From NCBI GenBank assembly GCA_002422395.1, contig DIUY01000006.1:94273-158272 (forward strand): 64,000 nt of DNA, in the 5' to 3' direction. This DNA is from Methylococcaceae bacterium UBA6146 (lineage in GTDB: Bacteria > Pseudomonadota > Gammaproteobacteria > Methylococcales > Methylomonadaceae). Positions 1 to 8,838 of the stretch are shown here, in pieces. The position numbers were made by a program, and so were the translations under genes. The stretch's first letter is position 1. Each line of letters starts with the position of its first letter. The notes under the pieces are model-generated. The model saw only the letters and a list, made by a program, of their open reading frames with translations. It made no database searches and had not been told where the DNA came from.

Positions 1-1730
1 GCTTGGATGAATTGCCCGACCGGAAACGTAGCGGCGTGGTTGAGTTTGGCTTGCCATATACCGCCGAACCCGCCATCAGCAAACATATCGCCGCGTTTTT
101 AAAATTACATCAAGCGGCCTCGAAAGACGCCTTACAAGACGCAGGCACAGTGCCCGACGCACTATTGCTGAACGGTGGCGTGTTCCGTAGCCAGCCCATC
201 ACCCAACGCACGATTGACTTGCTCAGCCATTGGCGTTCTAGCCCACCGGTGCTACTGGAAAACCAACACCCCGAATTGGCCGTTGCCTTCGGCGCGGTCA
301 GTTACGCCATCGCCCGGCGCGAGAAAAAACTCAAAATTGGCGGCGGCGCGGCAAGAAGCTATTTTTTACTGGTCGATACTGGGCAATCCGCCGCGCAGCA
401 AGGTGTGTGTATCCTGCCCAGAGGCAGTGAGGAGGGCGAGGAGATCATTTTAAAAGACCGGCAATTTGCCTTGCGCTTAGGGATGCCGGTGCGCTTTCAC
501 TTGGCCACCACCAGTGGCGACAGCGAATTCAAACCCGGCGACATCACCGAAATCACTGAGCTGTTCCATTCCCTGCCGCCGCTGGCCGTGGCTTTTGAAG
601 GTGACAGCAGCCAGCCCAATGCCGAAGTGACTGTTCAACTGGCTGCCACGCAGACGGAAATTGGCACGTTAAAAATCCAATGCGTTGCCGTTGCGGACAG
701 CGGACAACGTTGGGATGTCGAGTTTCAGATCAGAAAAAAAGACCGTGCGGGCGTCCCCGTTGATGACGCCTTGCCGAACACAATGCCATTGGTGGAAGAA
801 AAAATCCTCGCCATATTCGGCTCAAAATCCAAAAGCGTTGACCCCAAAGCGGTAAAAAACCTACGCGCCGAATTGGAGAAGTTGTTAGGCTTGGCGCGTA
901 CTGAATGGCCCACGCCCCTGCTCAGGGCGATGTTCTCAACGCTCTTGGACGGTGCAAAACACCAGCGCCGATCAGAAAACCATGAACGTGTCTGGCTGAG
1001 CCTGACCGGTTTTTGCCTGCGCCCAGGGTTCGGTTATCCGCTGGATGACTGGCGGGTTGAACAGCTGTGGAAGAATTACCCGCAAGGCATCCAGTTTGTC
1101 AATGAAACCCAGAACTGGACGGAATGGTGGACCTTATGGCGGCGCATTGCCGGCGGCTTAAGCCCGTCCGCACAAGAGCAGATTTTTAACGACATCAGCA
1201 AATACCTCAACCCTGCGGCCGCACGCCAACCCGTCGTTGCCAAACAGTTAAAAACCCGCAGTTATGACGACATCGTGCGCCTTGCCGCCGTGTTGGAACG
1301 GTTGCCGGTCGAGAAAAAAATACAGCTTGGCGAATGGCTTTTGAAACGTCTTGAAAAATCCGGCGAACCCACCCAGACCTGGTGGGCGGTTGGCCGCATC
1401 GGTGCGCGGGTGCCGTTTCATGGCAGTAGCCACAACGTGGTTTCCGCCACTATTGTTGCTCCGTGGTTAGCGCAGGCACTAACCGAAGACTGGAAGAAAA
1501 AACCCCATGTCGGTTTTGCCGCGACCTTGATTGCCAGAATGAGCGGCGACCGCGCCAGGGATATTGATGAACCTATGCGCGGGCAAATCGTCAACAAACT
1601 TAAACTCAGCAAAGCGCCGGCATCATGGCTGACCATGGTCGAGCAAGTGTGCGAATTGGATGAAAAAGAGGAAAAACAATTGTTTGGCGAAGCGCTGCCG
1701 CCTGGGTTAAAGTTAATCAATAACACCTGA
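1..1730 (+). CDS. Hsp70-family protein with DUF3731-like C-terminus, 5'-truncated by the window edge
   Basis: The reading frame is open from the first bases, so the gene almost certainly starts upstream; about 575 residues are visible. The first part carries actin-like ATPase signatures of divergent Hsp70 (YegD-like) proteins: LLLNGGVF near residue 52, then a segment around HPELAVAFGAVSYAI that matches the second phosphate-binding region, and an IGGGAARSYFLLVD strand. The long remaining C-terminal half is rich in tryptophan and basic helices and fits the DUF3731 region found in these large Hsp70-like proteins instead of a normal substrate-binding domain. A cytosolic chaperone-like role is inference. 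Family assignment is fairly secure; substrate and partners cannot be read from the sequence. Confidence 0.7.
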   Translation, partial: LDELPDRKRSGVVEFGLPYTAEPAISKHIAAFLKLHQAASKDALQDAGTVPDALLLNGGVFRSQPITQRTIDLLSHWRSSPPVLLENQHPELAVAFGAVSYAIARREKKLKIGGGAARSYFLLVDTGQSAAQQGVCILPRGSEEGEEIILKDRQFALRLGMPVRFHLATTSGDSEFKPGDITEITELFHSLPPLAVAFEGDSSQPNAEVTVQLAATQTEIGTLKIQCVAVADSGQRWDVEFQIRKKDRAGVPVDDALPNTMPLVEEKILAIFGSKSKSVDPKAVKNLRAELEKLLGLARTEWPTPLLRAMFSTLLDGAKHQRRSENHERVWLSLTGFCLRPGFGYPLDDWRVEQLWKNYPQGIQFVNETQNWTEWWTLWRRIAGGLSPSAQEQIFNDISKYLNPAAARQPVVAKQLKTRSYDDIVRLAAVLERLPVEKKIQLGEWLLKRLEKSGEPTQTWWAVGRIGARVPFHGSSHNVVSATIVAPWLAQALTEDWKKKPHVGFAATLIARMSGDRARDIDEPMRGQIVNKLKLSKAPASWLTMVEQVCELDEKEEKQLFGEALPPGLKLINNT

Positions 1731-1739
1731 CAGGAGACG

Positions 1740-1874
1740 ATGATGGATTTTGGCACCGGTTTTAAAATAGTGGTTTTTTTATTGTGGCCGTTTTTGTTGC
1801 TGTTTTTATATTATCTGGTTGATAAAAAAGGCTTTAAACAAAGATTAGAAAAGTTTCGCAACGATTTGAAATAA
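1740..1874 (+). CDS. Small single-pass membrane protein (44 aa)
   Basis: A 44-residue frame starts 9 nt after the Hsp70-like stop and is preceded by a good Shine-Dalgarno, AGGAG, 5 nt before the ATG. Residues 9-27 form one strongly hydrophobic segment rich in Phe and Leu; the tail (DKKGFKQRLEKFRNDLK) is basic and amphipathic, predicting N-out/C-in topology. It is too short for family assignment. The spacing suggests translation with the Hsp70-like gene. A ribosome binding site, a clean membrane segment and a terminator just downstream make it a real gene more likely than chance. Confidence 0.6.
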   Translation: MMDFGTGFKIVVFLLWPFLLLFLYYLVDKKGFKQRLEKFRNDLK

Positions 1875-1928
1875 ACACGGCTTAAGTTTACCTAACTTGA
1901 AGCCCAAAACGCGTTTTGCTTCCCAAAC

Positions 1929-1957
1929 GCCCTACAGCTAATGCCTAGCTGTAGGGC
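1929..1957. terminator. Bidirectional hairpin terminator
   Basis: A perfect 12-bp stem (GCCCTACAGCTA with its complement) closes a 5-nt loop and is followed by TTTAT. It lies between the converging Hsp70/small-protein genes and tusC, so it could stop transcription from either side. Confidence 0.75.
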
Positions 1958-2015
1958 TTTATGGCCATCAGCACTTTGAAGGGCGGTGACCTTAGGAAAC
2001 TGTGTTTTTAACAAC

Positions 2016-2369
2016 CTACCCCGAAAACACCACGTCATACTGGTGCATCAATGTACCCAACTCCTTGCGCCCCACCCCCTGCACCGGCAAACACAAGTCG
2101 GCCAATATTAGGCCGCGTTCCTGCAACGACTCGGCTTCGGCATAAATAGCCGTCACATCGTATAATTCTAAGGCACTAAAAATAGCCGCCGTATCTTTCA
2201 TGCCTGCGGCAGGCCGCTGATTTATTTTCAGCTGGAACACCCCGTCATCCAATAACACAATAGCAACAGGCTGATCGAATGCGGCGGTGGTCAGAATAAT
2301 GTCCAGCATTTCCTGGACATACGAACCGCTGTGTGGCGGTTTGCGTAACATAAACAAATAACGTTTCAT
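2016..2369 (-). CDS. tusC: Sulfurtransferase complex subunit TusC/DsrF-like
   Basis: A 117-aa protein of the DsrE/F superfamily, beginning MKRYLFMLRKPPHSG, the typical TusC/DsrF opening (strand followed by a P-rich turn and an amphipathic helix). The core VAIVLLDDGVFQL and the terminal DVVFSG strands match the family. In the TusBCD complex TusC is the non-catalytic partner in the sulfur relay that delivers persulfide for tRNA 2-thiouridine. It starts 5 nt after the tusD stop. No tusB follows it: the next 140 bases hold only a terminator. Length is normal for TusC. Confidence 0.8.
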   Translation of the reverse strand: MKRYLFMLRKPPHSGSYVQEMLDIILTTAAFDQPVAIVLLDDGVFQLKINQRPAAGMKDTAAIFSALELYDVTAIYAEAESLQERGLILADLCLPVQGVGRKELGTLMHQYDVVFSG

Positions 2370-2374
2370 CCGTT

Positions 2375-2764
2375 TTATCCAAAAACAATAAAGCGGTCGG
2401 CGGCAAGCGTGGCTTCCACCAGTTGCCCCAAACCGGAAATCCTAAACCCCTCCGCCAAGTCATTATCGGCTTTACCTTGCCGCCCCGCTTCATCCTTATG
2501 TAACAAGCCACGCCGTTGCGCCGCCGAAATGCACACCACCAGGTCAACCTGAGACTTACGCGCCAGTGTGCCCCACTGGACGGAAAACTGGCACTCGTCA
2601 TCAGGCGGCGTGGCATATTTGCAGGCATGGTAAATGCCATCGTGATAAAAAAACACCCGCAACACCTGATGCCCCTCCGCTATCACTGTGTTGATAAACT
2701 GATAGGCGATCTGCCCTGCGCTGGACTGATAGGGGCTGCTGTTGATTTGGATGGCAAATTTCAT
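2375..2764 (-). CDS. tusD: Sulfurtransferase TusD/DsrE-like, catalytic subunit
   Basis: Protein of about 129 aa from the ATG at 2764; a TTG seven codons upstream is also in frame but less likely. MKFAIQINSSPYQS is the TusD/DsrE N-terminus. The VVCISAAQRRGL segment contains the conserved cysteine that carries the persulfide in TusD, so the subunit appears catalytically competent. The C-terminus (GQLVEATLAADRFIVFG) is also typical. It leads a two-gene tusD-tusC unit. The Dsr interpretation (reverse sulfite reductase) is unlikely because no dsr genes are nearby; a tRNA thiolation role is inferred. Confidence 0.8.
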   Translation of the reverse strand: MKFAIQINSSPYQSSAGQIAYQFINTVIAEGHQVLRVFFYHDGIYHACKYATPPDDECQFSVQWGTLARKSQVDLVVCISAAQRRGLLHKDEAGRQGKADNDLAEGFRISGLGQLVEATLAADRFIVFG

Positions 2765-2804
2765 AAAAGATAACGTCTTGACCAATCAGGAAAATTAACC
2801 CGCT

Positions 2805-2832
2805 ATTATCCAGACTGGCCTGAAAGACTCAA
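2805..2832 (-). promoter_or_regulatory. Candidate sigma70 promoter for tusDC
   Basis: On the minus strand a -35-like TTGAGT (2832-2827) and a -10-like GATAAT (2810-2805) are separated by 16 bp, placing the start site about 35 nt before the tusD ATG. Pattern-based only. Confidence 0.4.
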
Positions 2833-3340
2833 GTTTGTCACTGTTTTTGTTATGAAACGCCTGATATGGACGACAATAGGCAAATAAAGGCAATAGGGTT
2901 TCTTCCTAAAACTTAGCCTCCCGCTGTTATCGGGTACAGGACAAGCTTAAATTGACCACATTTCCCAAACAACCTGCTTTGGTGCAAAAAGACAAGCCAA
3001 TAGCACCTATTTGATACATTGGGACATATTATTTGCCGCTTTTTTTAGCAACGGGCAATCGTCCCCCAACGGTTTCAGCACATATCAACACTTGCCAATC
3101 AAGGCGCACAAGGACATTTAAACACTATTATTACAATTGTTAACCCAACGGCATGTAGCTTGCTGAGATAAAATTGATGCGAAATAAACCAAGAGCCACC
3201 CTTTAAACTCATTGTCTATTTTAAGCTGATGGCTGGACTTAGCGAAGCAGTGCGATATGCTTTTCATCACCCTGTCACTGGTGTCTGTAATAATTGCTTT
3301 GTCTTTAAAAATTCCATCAGCTTATACTGAGGATACACCA
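2833..3340. other. Noncoding stretch between tusD and the sterol desaturase gene
   Basis: About 500 A+T-rich bases. I see no ORF with coding character, no strong palindrome and no convincing promoter for the downstream gene. An open frame runs in from 3257 towards the desaturase, but the better start is at 3341. Confidence 0.5.
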
Positions 3341-4360
3341 ATGTTAAATGCAACCATGCTGCCTGAAGCAAATTTCAGGTTACCGGATACCCTAGCAGGA
3401 GAATTGGCAACATTTACCTTGCTAGGGCTTTTCTGTATGTTTTCATACTTTGAGTTTAATTTCCCACGGGAACAACAGCCTTTAAAACCGCTACGGCTAT
3501 CGTATAAAACAAATATCGGCCTGCTTATAGTCAATAGCACGTTTATGTCGTTATTATCCCTATCATCACTCTTTGCCATTGCACATCACCACTCTGGGCA
3601 AGGCCTGCTCCGTTACGTTTCAAGTCCGGCATTACAAGCGCTCCTTTCGTTCTTGGCGCTCGATTTGTTGCTCTATTTTTGGCATAAAGCATGTCATCAA
3701 TTCAGTAGCTTGTGGATGTTTCACAGAGTGCACCATAATGACCTTTACCTGAACACCTCCACCGCATTTAGGATACATTTTCTGGAATTATTACTCACCA
3801 ATTTGCTAAAAGCGGCCTATATCGTCGTCTTGGGGATAGACCAGCTATTGGTGCTGATAAATGAAACACTAATGACGGCTTTTATTATGTTTCATCACAG
3901 CAACATTTCTTTTGCCGGCGAAAAGCTTTTGGGGCGCGTGTTTATTGTCCCGTACCTGCACCACACGCACCACTCCACCGAACGTAACGAACATGACAGA
4001 AATTACGGCGCAGCGTTATCGCTATGGGACCGGCTGTTCGGCACAATCGCGGAGGTGAAACCTAAAACGGTCGGCATTAAAGGGCGTTCGCCACAGAATA
4101 TGATAAGCCTGATAGGGTTTGGCTTTAGCCAACTAAAATCACCCAATACGCAAACGTTACCCGCCAACTTAGACGAGATGATCGCCGAAGCCGCTTATTA
4201 TCGGGCAGAAAAGCGCAATTTTAAGCCGGGTTATGAACTGATTGATTGGCTGGAAGCAAAAAAAGAAATTATCAAACTGATTTACTGCGAACCCCCAACT
4301 AGGGCCCGCAGGAAACCGCAACGCAACAACTTGTTTTTAAACCTTATCCCAAGACATTAA
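3341..4360 (+). CDS. Sterol desaturase / fatty acid hydroxylase superfamily protein
   Basis: Integral-membrane di-iron oxidase of about 339 aa. I chose the ATG at 3341 because GAGG stands 8 nt before it; an in-frame ATG at 3257 would add 28 residues. The histidine clusters expected for diiron binding are present in order: HKACH after a TM segment, HRVHH, a FHHSN motif and HHTHH, with a SLWDRLFGT signature near the end. Several hydrophobic segments flank them. The family hydroxylates or desaturates sterols, hopanoids or lipids; the substrate here is unknown. It is a paralogue of the gene at 36210-37067 (shared FHH-N-ISFA and NYG-WDR-FGT patterns) and has a long, basic C-terminal extension that the paralogue lacks. 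Confidence 0.8.
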   Translation: MLNATMLPEANFRLPDTLAGELATFTLLGLFCMFSYFEFNFPREQQPLKPLRLSYKTNIGLLIVNSTFMSLLSLSSLFAIAHHHSGQGLLRYVSSPALQALLSFLALDLLLYFWHKACHQFSSLWMFHRVHHNDLYLNTSTAFRIHFLELLLTNLLKAAYIVVLGIDQLLVLINETLMTAFIMFHHSNISFAGEKLLGRVFIVPYLHHTHHSTERNEHDRNYGAALSLWDRLFGTIAEVKPKTVGIKGRSPQNMISLIGFGFSQLKSPNTQTLPANLDEMIAEAAYYRAEKRNFKPGYELIDWLEAKKEIIKLIYCEPPTRARRKPQRNNLFLNLIPRH

Positions 4361-4377
4361 GCTGGCGGCTGCCAAGC

Positions 4378-4407
4378 AGCCGGTGGACAACTGATCGCCC
4401 ACCGGCT
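4378..4407. terminator. Hairpin between convergent genes
   Basis: A perfect 9-bp stem (AGCCGGTGG with its complement) and a 12-nt loop sit between the desaturase stop and the end of the minus-strand HerA-like gene. There is no clear T-run, so terminator function is only likely. Confidence 0.45.
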
Positions 4408-4417
4408 CAACTGACCG

Positions 4418-6079
4418 CTACTTTCGGGTTTGTGTCCGCCACAAATTGACAATTTCTTCCACATCGAGGTCAACATGGCCATCCTCACGCCAACCCGAAT
4501 AATAATCAACATCGTTACTTTTCGGCTCAGGACGGGGACGGTAAATCTGCACTCGCGTAGGCAATGGGGCGGCCTCGCCCAACACTAACGCCTCGCCTCT
4601 GCCTAGAGAGCTCAACACTTCTGTCAAATCACCTTCCGCTTCCGGCAACAGTTTTTTGATGTATGCCTGGTCATCGGGATTGGACGTGCGCAAGCAAATA
4701 AATGAGCTGCACTGAGACAGCATTGTTTCAGACAATTCTGTAGGCCGTTGACTGACCACACCAATGGAAACGCCATATTTTCGGCCTTCCTTGGCAATGC
4801 GCTCCATCATCTTTTTTGTGCCGTCAAATTGCCCGCCCTTCTCCCTGGGAATATAGGCATGGGCCTCTTCGCAAATTAGCGTGATAGGAAATTCGCGGCG
4901 CTTAGGATTCCAATAATTGAATTCATAAACCAGACGGCCAACCTGGGCCGAAATGGCCGGCCTTATGTCAGTGGGCACAGAGCTTAGATCAACGACGGTG
5001 ATATTCGCTTTAATGGCGCCAAGCCCAACAAATTGGCGCAAGACATCAACCATGCTTGCTGAATTGTTGCGCACTTTGGGCTTTAACAGAAAATTATAGC
5101 GGACGTCATTAAAGCGGCTTTGCATCCTGATCAGGAACTCATCAAATTGGCCGTACAACGCGCCTTGGACTTTCCCAAATTCACGTTTTTCTTCATTGGC
5201 CGACTTAAACTGCATATACATTTCAGCCAAAGGAAAATAGATGGGCGTGTCCACTGAAACAGCATTTAAACCAATCTTCTGTGCTTCTTTGCGCTTAAGC
5301 TGCTGTATAACTTCACGCATAAAGGACATTTGCATTGAGGCGCTACTGTCGCTTCTATCAATGAACAAATCAATCAATTCGGCATAAGTCATCATCCAGT
5401 AGGGCATCTCCATTTCCGTCGCATCAATATAATTGACCAGATGGCTTGGAAATGCGGATTTAACCTGTCCCGCCTCATTTTTCCAGCAATACTCGCCGTG
5501 CAAATCCAACATAATCAAATGGGCATTAGGCATAGCCTTAATGGTGCTTTGGATAATGCTGGTGACCGCCCATGACTTGCCGGACCCGGATTGCCCGATA
5601 ATGGCAAAATGGCGGCCAAAAAATGCGCGGGGATCGAGGCTTAATTGATAACTTTTATGTGATGATAATTGCCCAATAAAAAAACCGTAGTCCCGGTGTT
5701 TTGAGAAAATGGCGTTTATCTCATTTACACCTACCGCATAAACTTTCGCGCCTGGGGTTGGGTAATGGCGCACCCCTCGAATGAAGGTATCGCTGCCCTC
5801 AATTTCACCCACAGGAATCAACGCGATAAAGCGGTCGGTAACGCGCTTGCCGTCCACGTCAAAACGGTCTTGTTCCCATATTTTAAAAGTCAGCGCCAAT
5901 AAATTAATTGATAGCTGCCTGACCACGACATAAGAACCCGACTGGCCCGCTAATATTTCTTCGTCACCAACCTTTAGAAGAGGGGCGTCGTTAGCATAGT
6001 CTTCAATGATCCTGGCTTCCATGCCACTACCGCCGACGGCCGTTATATAGCCAATTTGTATACCCAGTTGTTCGGACAT
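4418..6079 (-). CDS. HerA-like P-loop ATPase (HAS-barrel + FtsK/HerA ATPase)
   Basis: Protein of 553 aa. Residues about 5-110 form a beta-rich HAS-barrel-like start. Walker A is GQSGSGKS near residue 163, followed by MLDLHGEY, a hallmark of HerA. Walker B reads TLICEEAHAYIP near residue 398, followed by an SQRPTELS sensor segment; the C-terminus has the usual GEALVLGEAAPLPTRV tail. HerA ATPases form hexamers that translocate DNA with the nuclease NurA, or act with SIR2-like or other effectors in phage defence. No NurA or effector gene flanks it here, so it may be a solitary housekeeping HerA homologue. Family certain; role uncertain. Confidence 0.85.
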   Translation of the reverse strand: MSEQLGIQIGYITAVGGSGMEARIIEDYANDAPLLKVGDEEILAGQSGSYVVVRQLSINLLALTFKIWEQDRFDVDGKRVTDRFIALIPVGEIEGSDTFIRGVRHYPTPGAKVYAVGVNEINAIFSKHRDYGFFIGQLSSHKSYQLSLDPRAFFGRHFAIIGQSGSGKSWAVTSIIQSTIKAMPNAHLIMLDLHGEYCWKNEAGQVKSAFPSHLVNYIDATEMEMPYWMMTYAELIDLFIDRSDSSASMQMSFMREVIQQLKRKEAQKIGLNAVSVDTPIYFPLAEMYMQFKSANEEKREFGKVQGALYGQFDEFLIRMQSRFNDVRYNFLLKPKVRNNSASMVDVLRQFVGLGAIKANITVVDLSSVPTDIRPAISAQVGRLVYEFNYWNPKRREFPITLICEEAHAYIPREKGGQFDGTKKMMERIAKEGRKYGVSIGVVSQRPTELSETMLSQCSSFICLRTSNPDDQAYIKKLLPEAEGDLTEVLSSLGRGEALVLGEAAPLPTRVQIYRPRPEPKSNDVDYYSGWREDGHVDLDVEEIVNLWRTQTRK

Positions 6080-6283
6080 TTTATGCCTGTTAAATCAAAA
6101 GCTATTAGGTTACTTCAAAATCCAAGGGAAACAAAACCATTAAAACCACGAAAACTACGGCATCACTACCCTGTCGATAAGCAATAAGGCTAACCGCGCA
6201 AACTCATGGCGGTAAAATTTCACAGCCTTTCAAGCGCTCTGGAAGCCCCGCCTGTCAGCCGCAGCGGCCCACAAACAAACCTT

Positions 6284-6511
6284 TTAAGGTTCGTCGACCC
6301 ACTCATAAAGCTCCGTCAGCTCAGGATCACATTTACAACAACTCGTACCGCAGGCCGATTCCATTGGCATTTTACGGACTTTACCTTTACCAATCCACAT
6401 CCCCAGCATCCCCCGCAAGGCATCCGCATCGACATTGAAATGATGGATCAAATCCTTTAATGCAACGCGATGCTGTTGTTTCAAATAATCACGTAAATCC
6501 GCCAAAATCAT
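6284..6511 (-). CDS. feoC: FeoC-like [Fe-S]-dependent regulator of ferrous iron transport
   Basis: A 75-aa protein starting at MILADLRDYLKQQ, with the ATG overlapping the feoB stop in a TAATG junction. It has the winged-helix pattern of FeoC (VALKDLIHHFNVDADALRGMLGMWIGKGKVRK) and a cysteine cluster C-GTS-CC-K-C between residues about 54 and 61 that could bind an iron-sulfur cluster. FeoC binds the cytosolic domain of FeoB and affects its stability or activity. The same frame is open further upstream, but that part is only antisense overlap with feoB. Confidence 0.85.
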   Translation of the reverse strand: MILADLRDYLKQQHRVALKDLIHHFNVDADALRGMLGMWIGKGKVRKMPMESACGTSCCKCDPELTELYEWVDEP

Positions 6512-8838
6512 TACAAAACCTCCTGGCTGTTTTTTTTGTCGACATTCCTGCCGGTCAGCCATAAACCGAACAACACCAGCACGAATGCCATCAGCAAGCC
6601 ATTGATCCAAATTAATGAATATTGTGGGTGCTGGCTGTAACTCATCATTTGATAAAAAATAGTGGCCGTCATAAACGCAATGCCGGTTGTCCAACAGACC
6701 ACGAAAATAGTCCATCCCACGCCAGTTTCCCGATAAATTGCCGCAGTTGCAGCCACACAAGGGGCGTAAAGCAAAATAAACAACAAATAGGCAAATGCGC
6801 CCGCTTTACCATCAAAACTATGCTGCATAGCGGCAAACGTATCGGTTTTTACTTCTTGCTCAGAAGCCGCCGCCGCTATGTCGTCAACACGACCGATATT
6901 CAACCCTAGCGGGTCCAATATATTATCAGCCACTGCCTGCAAGTTTTCCGGCACCGTCAACACTGCGGCCATTAAGGCATCGCCCAGATTGAAAGACTGC
7001 TCTGCGTCGGTTAAATCTTCGTGACTGGCAAACTGGCTATACAAAGAGTCTAGCGTTCCGACTACCGCTTCTTTGGCCAATACTCCAGTAAATATACCCA
7101 CAGTCGCCGGCCAATTATCATTCTCTATGCCCATAGGCTTAAAAGCCGGCGTCAGGCTTCGGCCTATTTCACTTAAGACGGATTTGTTGCTATTTTCTTG
7201 ACCAAAGCTGCCGTCTGTCCCCAACGCATTAAGAAAATTCAAGACCAGCACCATCGGCACGATAACCTTACCTGCGTTTACTAAAAAAGATTTTAGCCTG
7301 TCCCAAGTCCTGATAACTACACCATTTACCGTAGGCAAATGGTAAGCGGGCAATTCCATAATGAAAGGCGTGGCTTCGCCTTTAAATAAGGTATGGCGCA
7401 TAATCAATCCAGTGAACACCGCCACTGCAATGCCTAGCAAGTAAAGCCCGAACACCAGATTCTGGCCACCCACGGGGAAAAATGCCGCCGCAAACAAAGC
7501 GTAAACAGGTAACCTCGCGCCGCAGGACATAAACGGGTTCATCAGATTAGTCAAAATCCGGTCACGTTGATTTTCAAGTGTACGTGTCGCCATAATCGCA
7601 GGCACGTTACAACCAAATCCCACTATCATCGGCACAAAAGATTTTCCCGGCAACCCTATCATGCGCATAAACCGATCCATGACAAATGCGGCCCTTGCCA
7701 TGTAGCCGGAATCTTCCAATGCCGATAAAAATAAAAACAGAAAGCCCACAATAGGGATAAAAGTCGCCACCACCTGTACGCCGCCACCAAGGCCTTGCGT
7801 GATTAGCACAACTAGCCAATCAGGCCAGTGCCATCGGGTAAGCGCCACACTTAAACCATCGACCAATAATGCACCTACGGCTTGGTCGAAAAAATCAACA
7901 AACGCACTGCCGATATTGATGGTGAACATAAACATGGCATACATCACCAACAAAAACACGGGGATGCCCAAAAAGCGATTTAAAACGATATGGTCAATTT
8001 TTTCTGTGACATGACGGCTAACTTCATTCAGCTTACAGACTGTGTCTTGGGTTAATGCGTTAACAAAACCGTAACGGGCATCAGCGGCGAGAATGTCGAT
8101 TTCATCATCAGCTTGAGTTTCTATACGTTGCTGCAAAACGGCAACTTTAGGCAACAAGCCGATGCCGACAATTTGCTGGGCGAGTGTGTCAGCCTCCAAT
8201 AAGCGCACGGCCAACCAACGCACATCGCAAGGATAATCACCTGCAATAGCGTCCAGATCCGGGGCAAGCTCTGTGATCGCCCGTTCTAAAGCCGCAGGAT
8301 AATTAATGACCGGAGTGGGCACCGGCTTGCTGAGCGCCGCGCTATTGATGGTCGTTTTTAACGCATTGAGGCCATGCTTTGCGGCCGCACTAATCGGCAC
8401 CACCGGACAGCCTAACAGCTGCGCCAAACCGTCGACATCAATCTTGATGCCTCTTTGCTTAACGGCATCCATCATGTTAAGCACCAGAATCATCGGCACC
8501 CGCATTTCAATCAATTGCGACGTGAGATACAGATTGCGTTCAATACTGGAGGCATCGACAATATTGATGATCAAGTCTGCTTGCCTGGATGCCACATAAT
8601 CGCGGGCAACTTTCTCATCTAACGATACGGTGTCGTCAGCCGCCTCCAACGAGTAAGTGCCGGGCAAATCAACCAATTGAATCGTTTTGCCTGCAAAAGA
8701 ATAATTGCCAACTTTTTTTTCAACCGTCACACCCGGCCAATTGCCAACATATTGGTTAGCACCTGTCAGGGCGTTAAACAGCGTAGTTTTCCCACAGTTA
8801 GGGTTACCCACTACCCCGACAGTAAAATCAGTGCCCAT
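6511..8838 (-). CDS. feoB: Ferrous iron transporter FeoB (GTPase/permease)
   Basis: 775 aa, normal length. The N-terminal G domain has G1 GNPNCGKTT at residues about 12-20, VDLPGTYSL (G3 region), LNMMD (G4) and a downstream SAA (G5). A helical GDI-like linker is followed by a polytopic membrane part with the two Gate-type repeats, including GFGCNVPAIMATRTLE and SCGARLPVYALF, where the conserved cysteines lie in the permeation path. It imports Fe2+ across the inner membrane. The start ATG overlaps the feoA stop (TAATG) and its stop overlaps feoC, indicating tight translational coupling. Iron and Fur control are inferred from the box upstream of feoA. Confidence 0.95.
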   Translation of the reverse strand: MGTDFTVGVVGNPNCGKTTLFNALTGANQYVGNWPGVTVEKKVGNYSFAGKTIQLVDLPGTYSLEAADDTVSLDEKVARDYVASRQADLIINIVDASSIERNLYLTSQLIEMRVPMILVLNMMDAVKQRGIKIDVDGLAQLLGCPVVPISAAAKHGLNALKTTINSAALSKPVPTPVINYPAALERAITELAPDLDAIAGDYPCDVRWLAVRLLEADTLAQQIVGIGLLPKVAVLQQRIETQADDEIDILAADARYGFVNALTQDTVCKLNEVSRHVTEKIDHIVLNRFLGIPVFLLVMYAMFMFTINIGSAFVDFFDQAVGALLVDGLSVALTRWHWPDWLVVLITQGLGGGVQVVATFIPIVGFLFLFLSALEDSGYMARAAFVMDRFMRMIGLPGKSFVPMIVGFGCNVPAIMATRTLENQRDRILTNLMNPFMSCGARLPVYALFAAAFFPVGGQNLVFGLYLLGIAVAVFTGLIMRHTLFKGEATPFIMELPAYHLPTVNGVVIRTWDRLKSFLVNAGKVIVPMVLVLNFLNALGTDGSFGQENSNKSVLSEIGRSLTPAFKPMGIENDNWPATVGIFTGVLAKEAVVGTLDSLYSQFASHEDLTDAEQSFNLGDALMAAVLTVPENLQAVADNILDPLGLNIGRVDDIAAAASEQEVKTDTFAAMQHSFDGKAGAFAYLLFILLYAPCVAATAAIYRETGVGWTIFVVCWTTGIAFMTATIFYQMMSYSQHPQYSLIWINGLLMAFVLVLFGLWLTGRNVDKKNSQEVL

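Noticed and set aside
2245..2640. 131-codon minus-strand frame across tusC/tusD
   Set aside because: Overlaps both tus genes in another frame and has no similarity; the tus genes have clear family motifs.
6512..6760. N-terminal extension of FeoC to 158 aa
   Set aside because: The extra part overlaps feoB on the same strand; the TAATG junction and FeoC length support the start at 6511.
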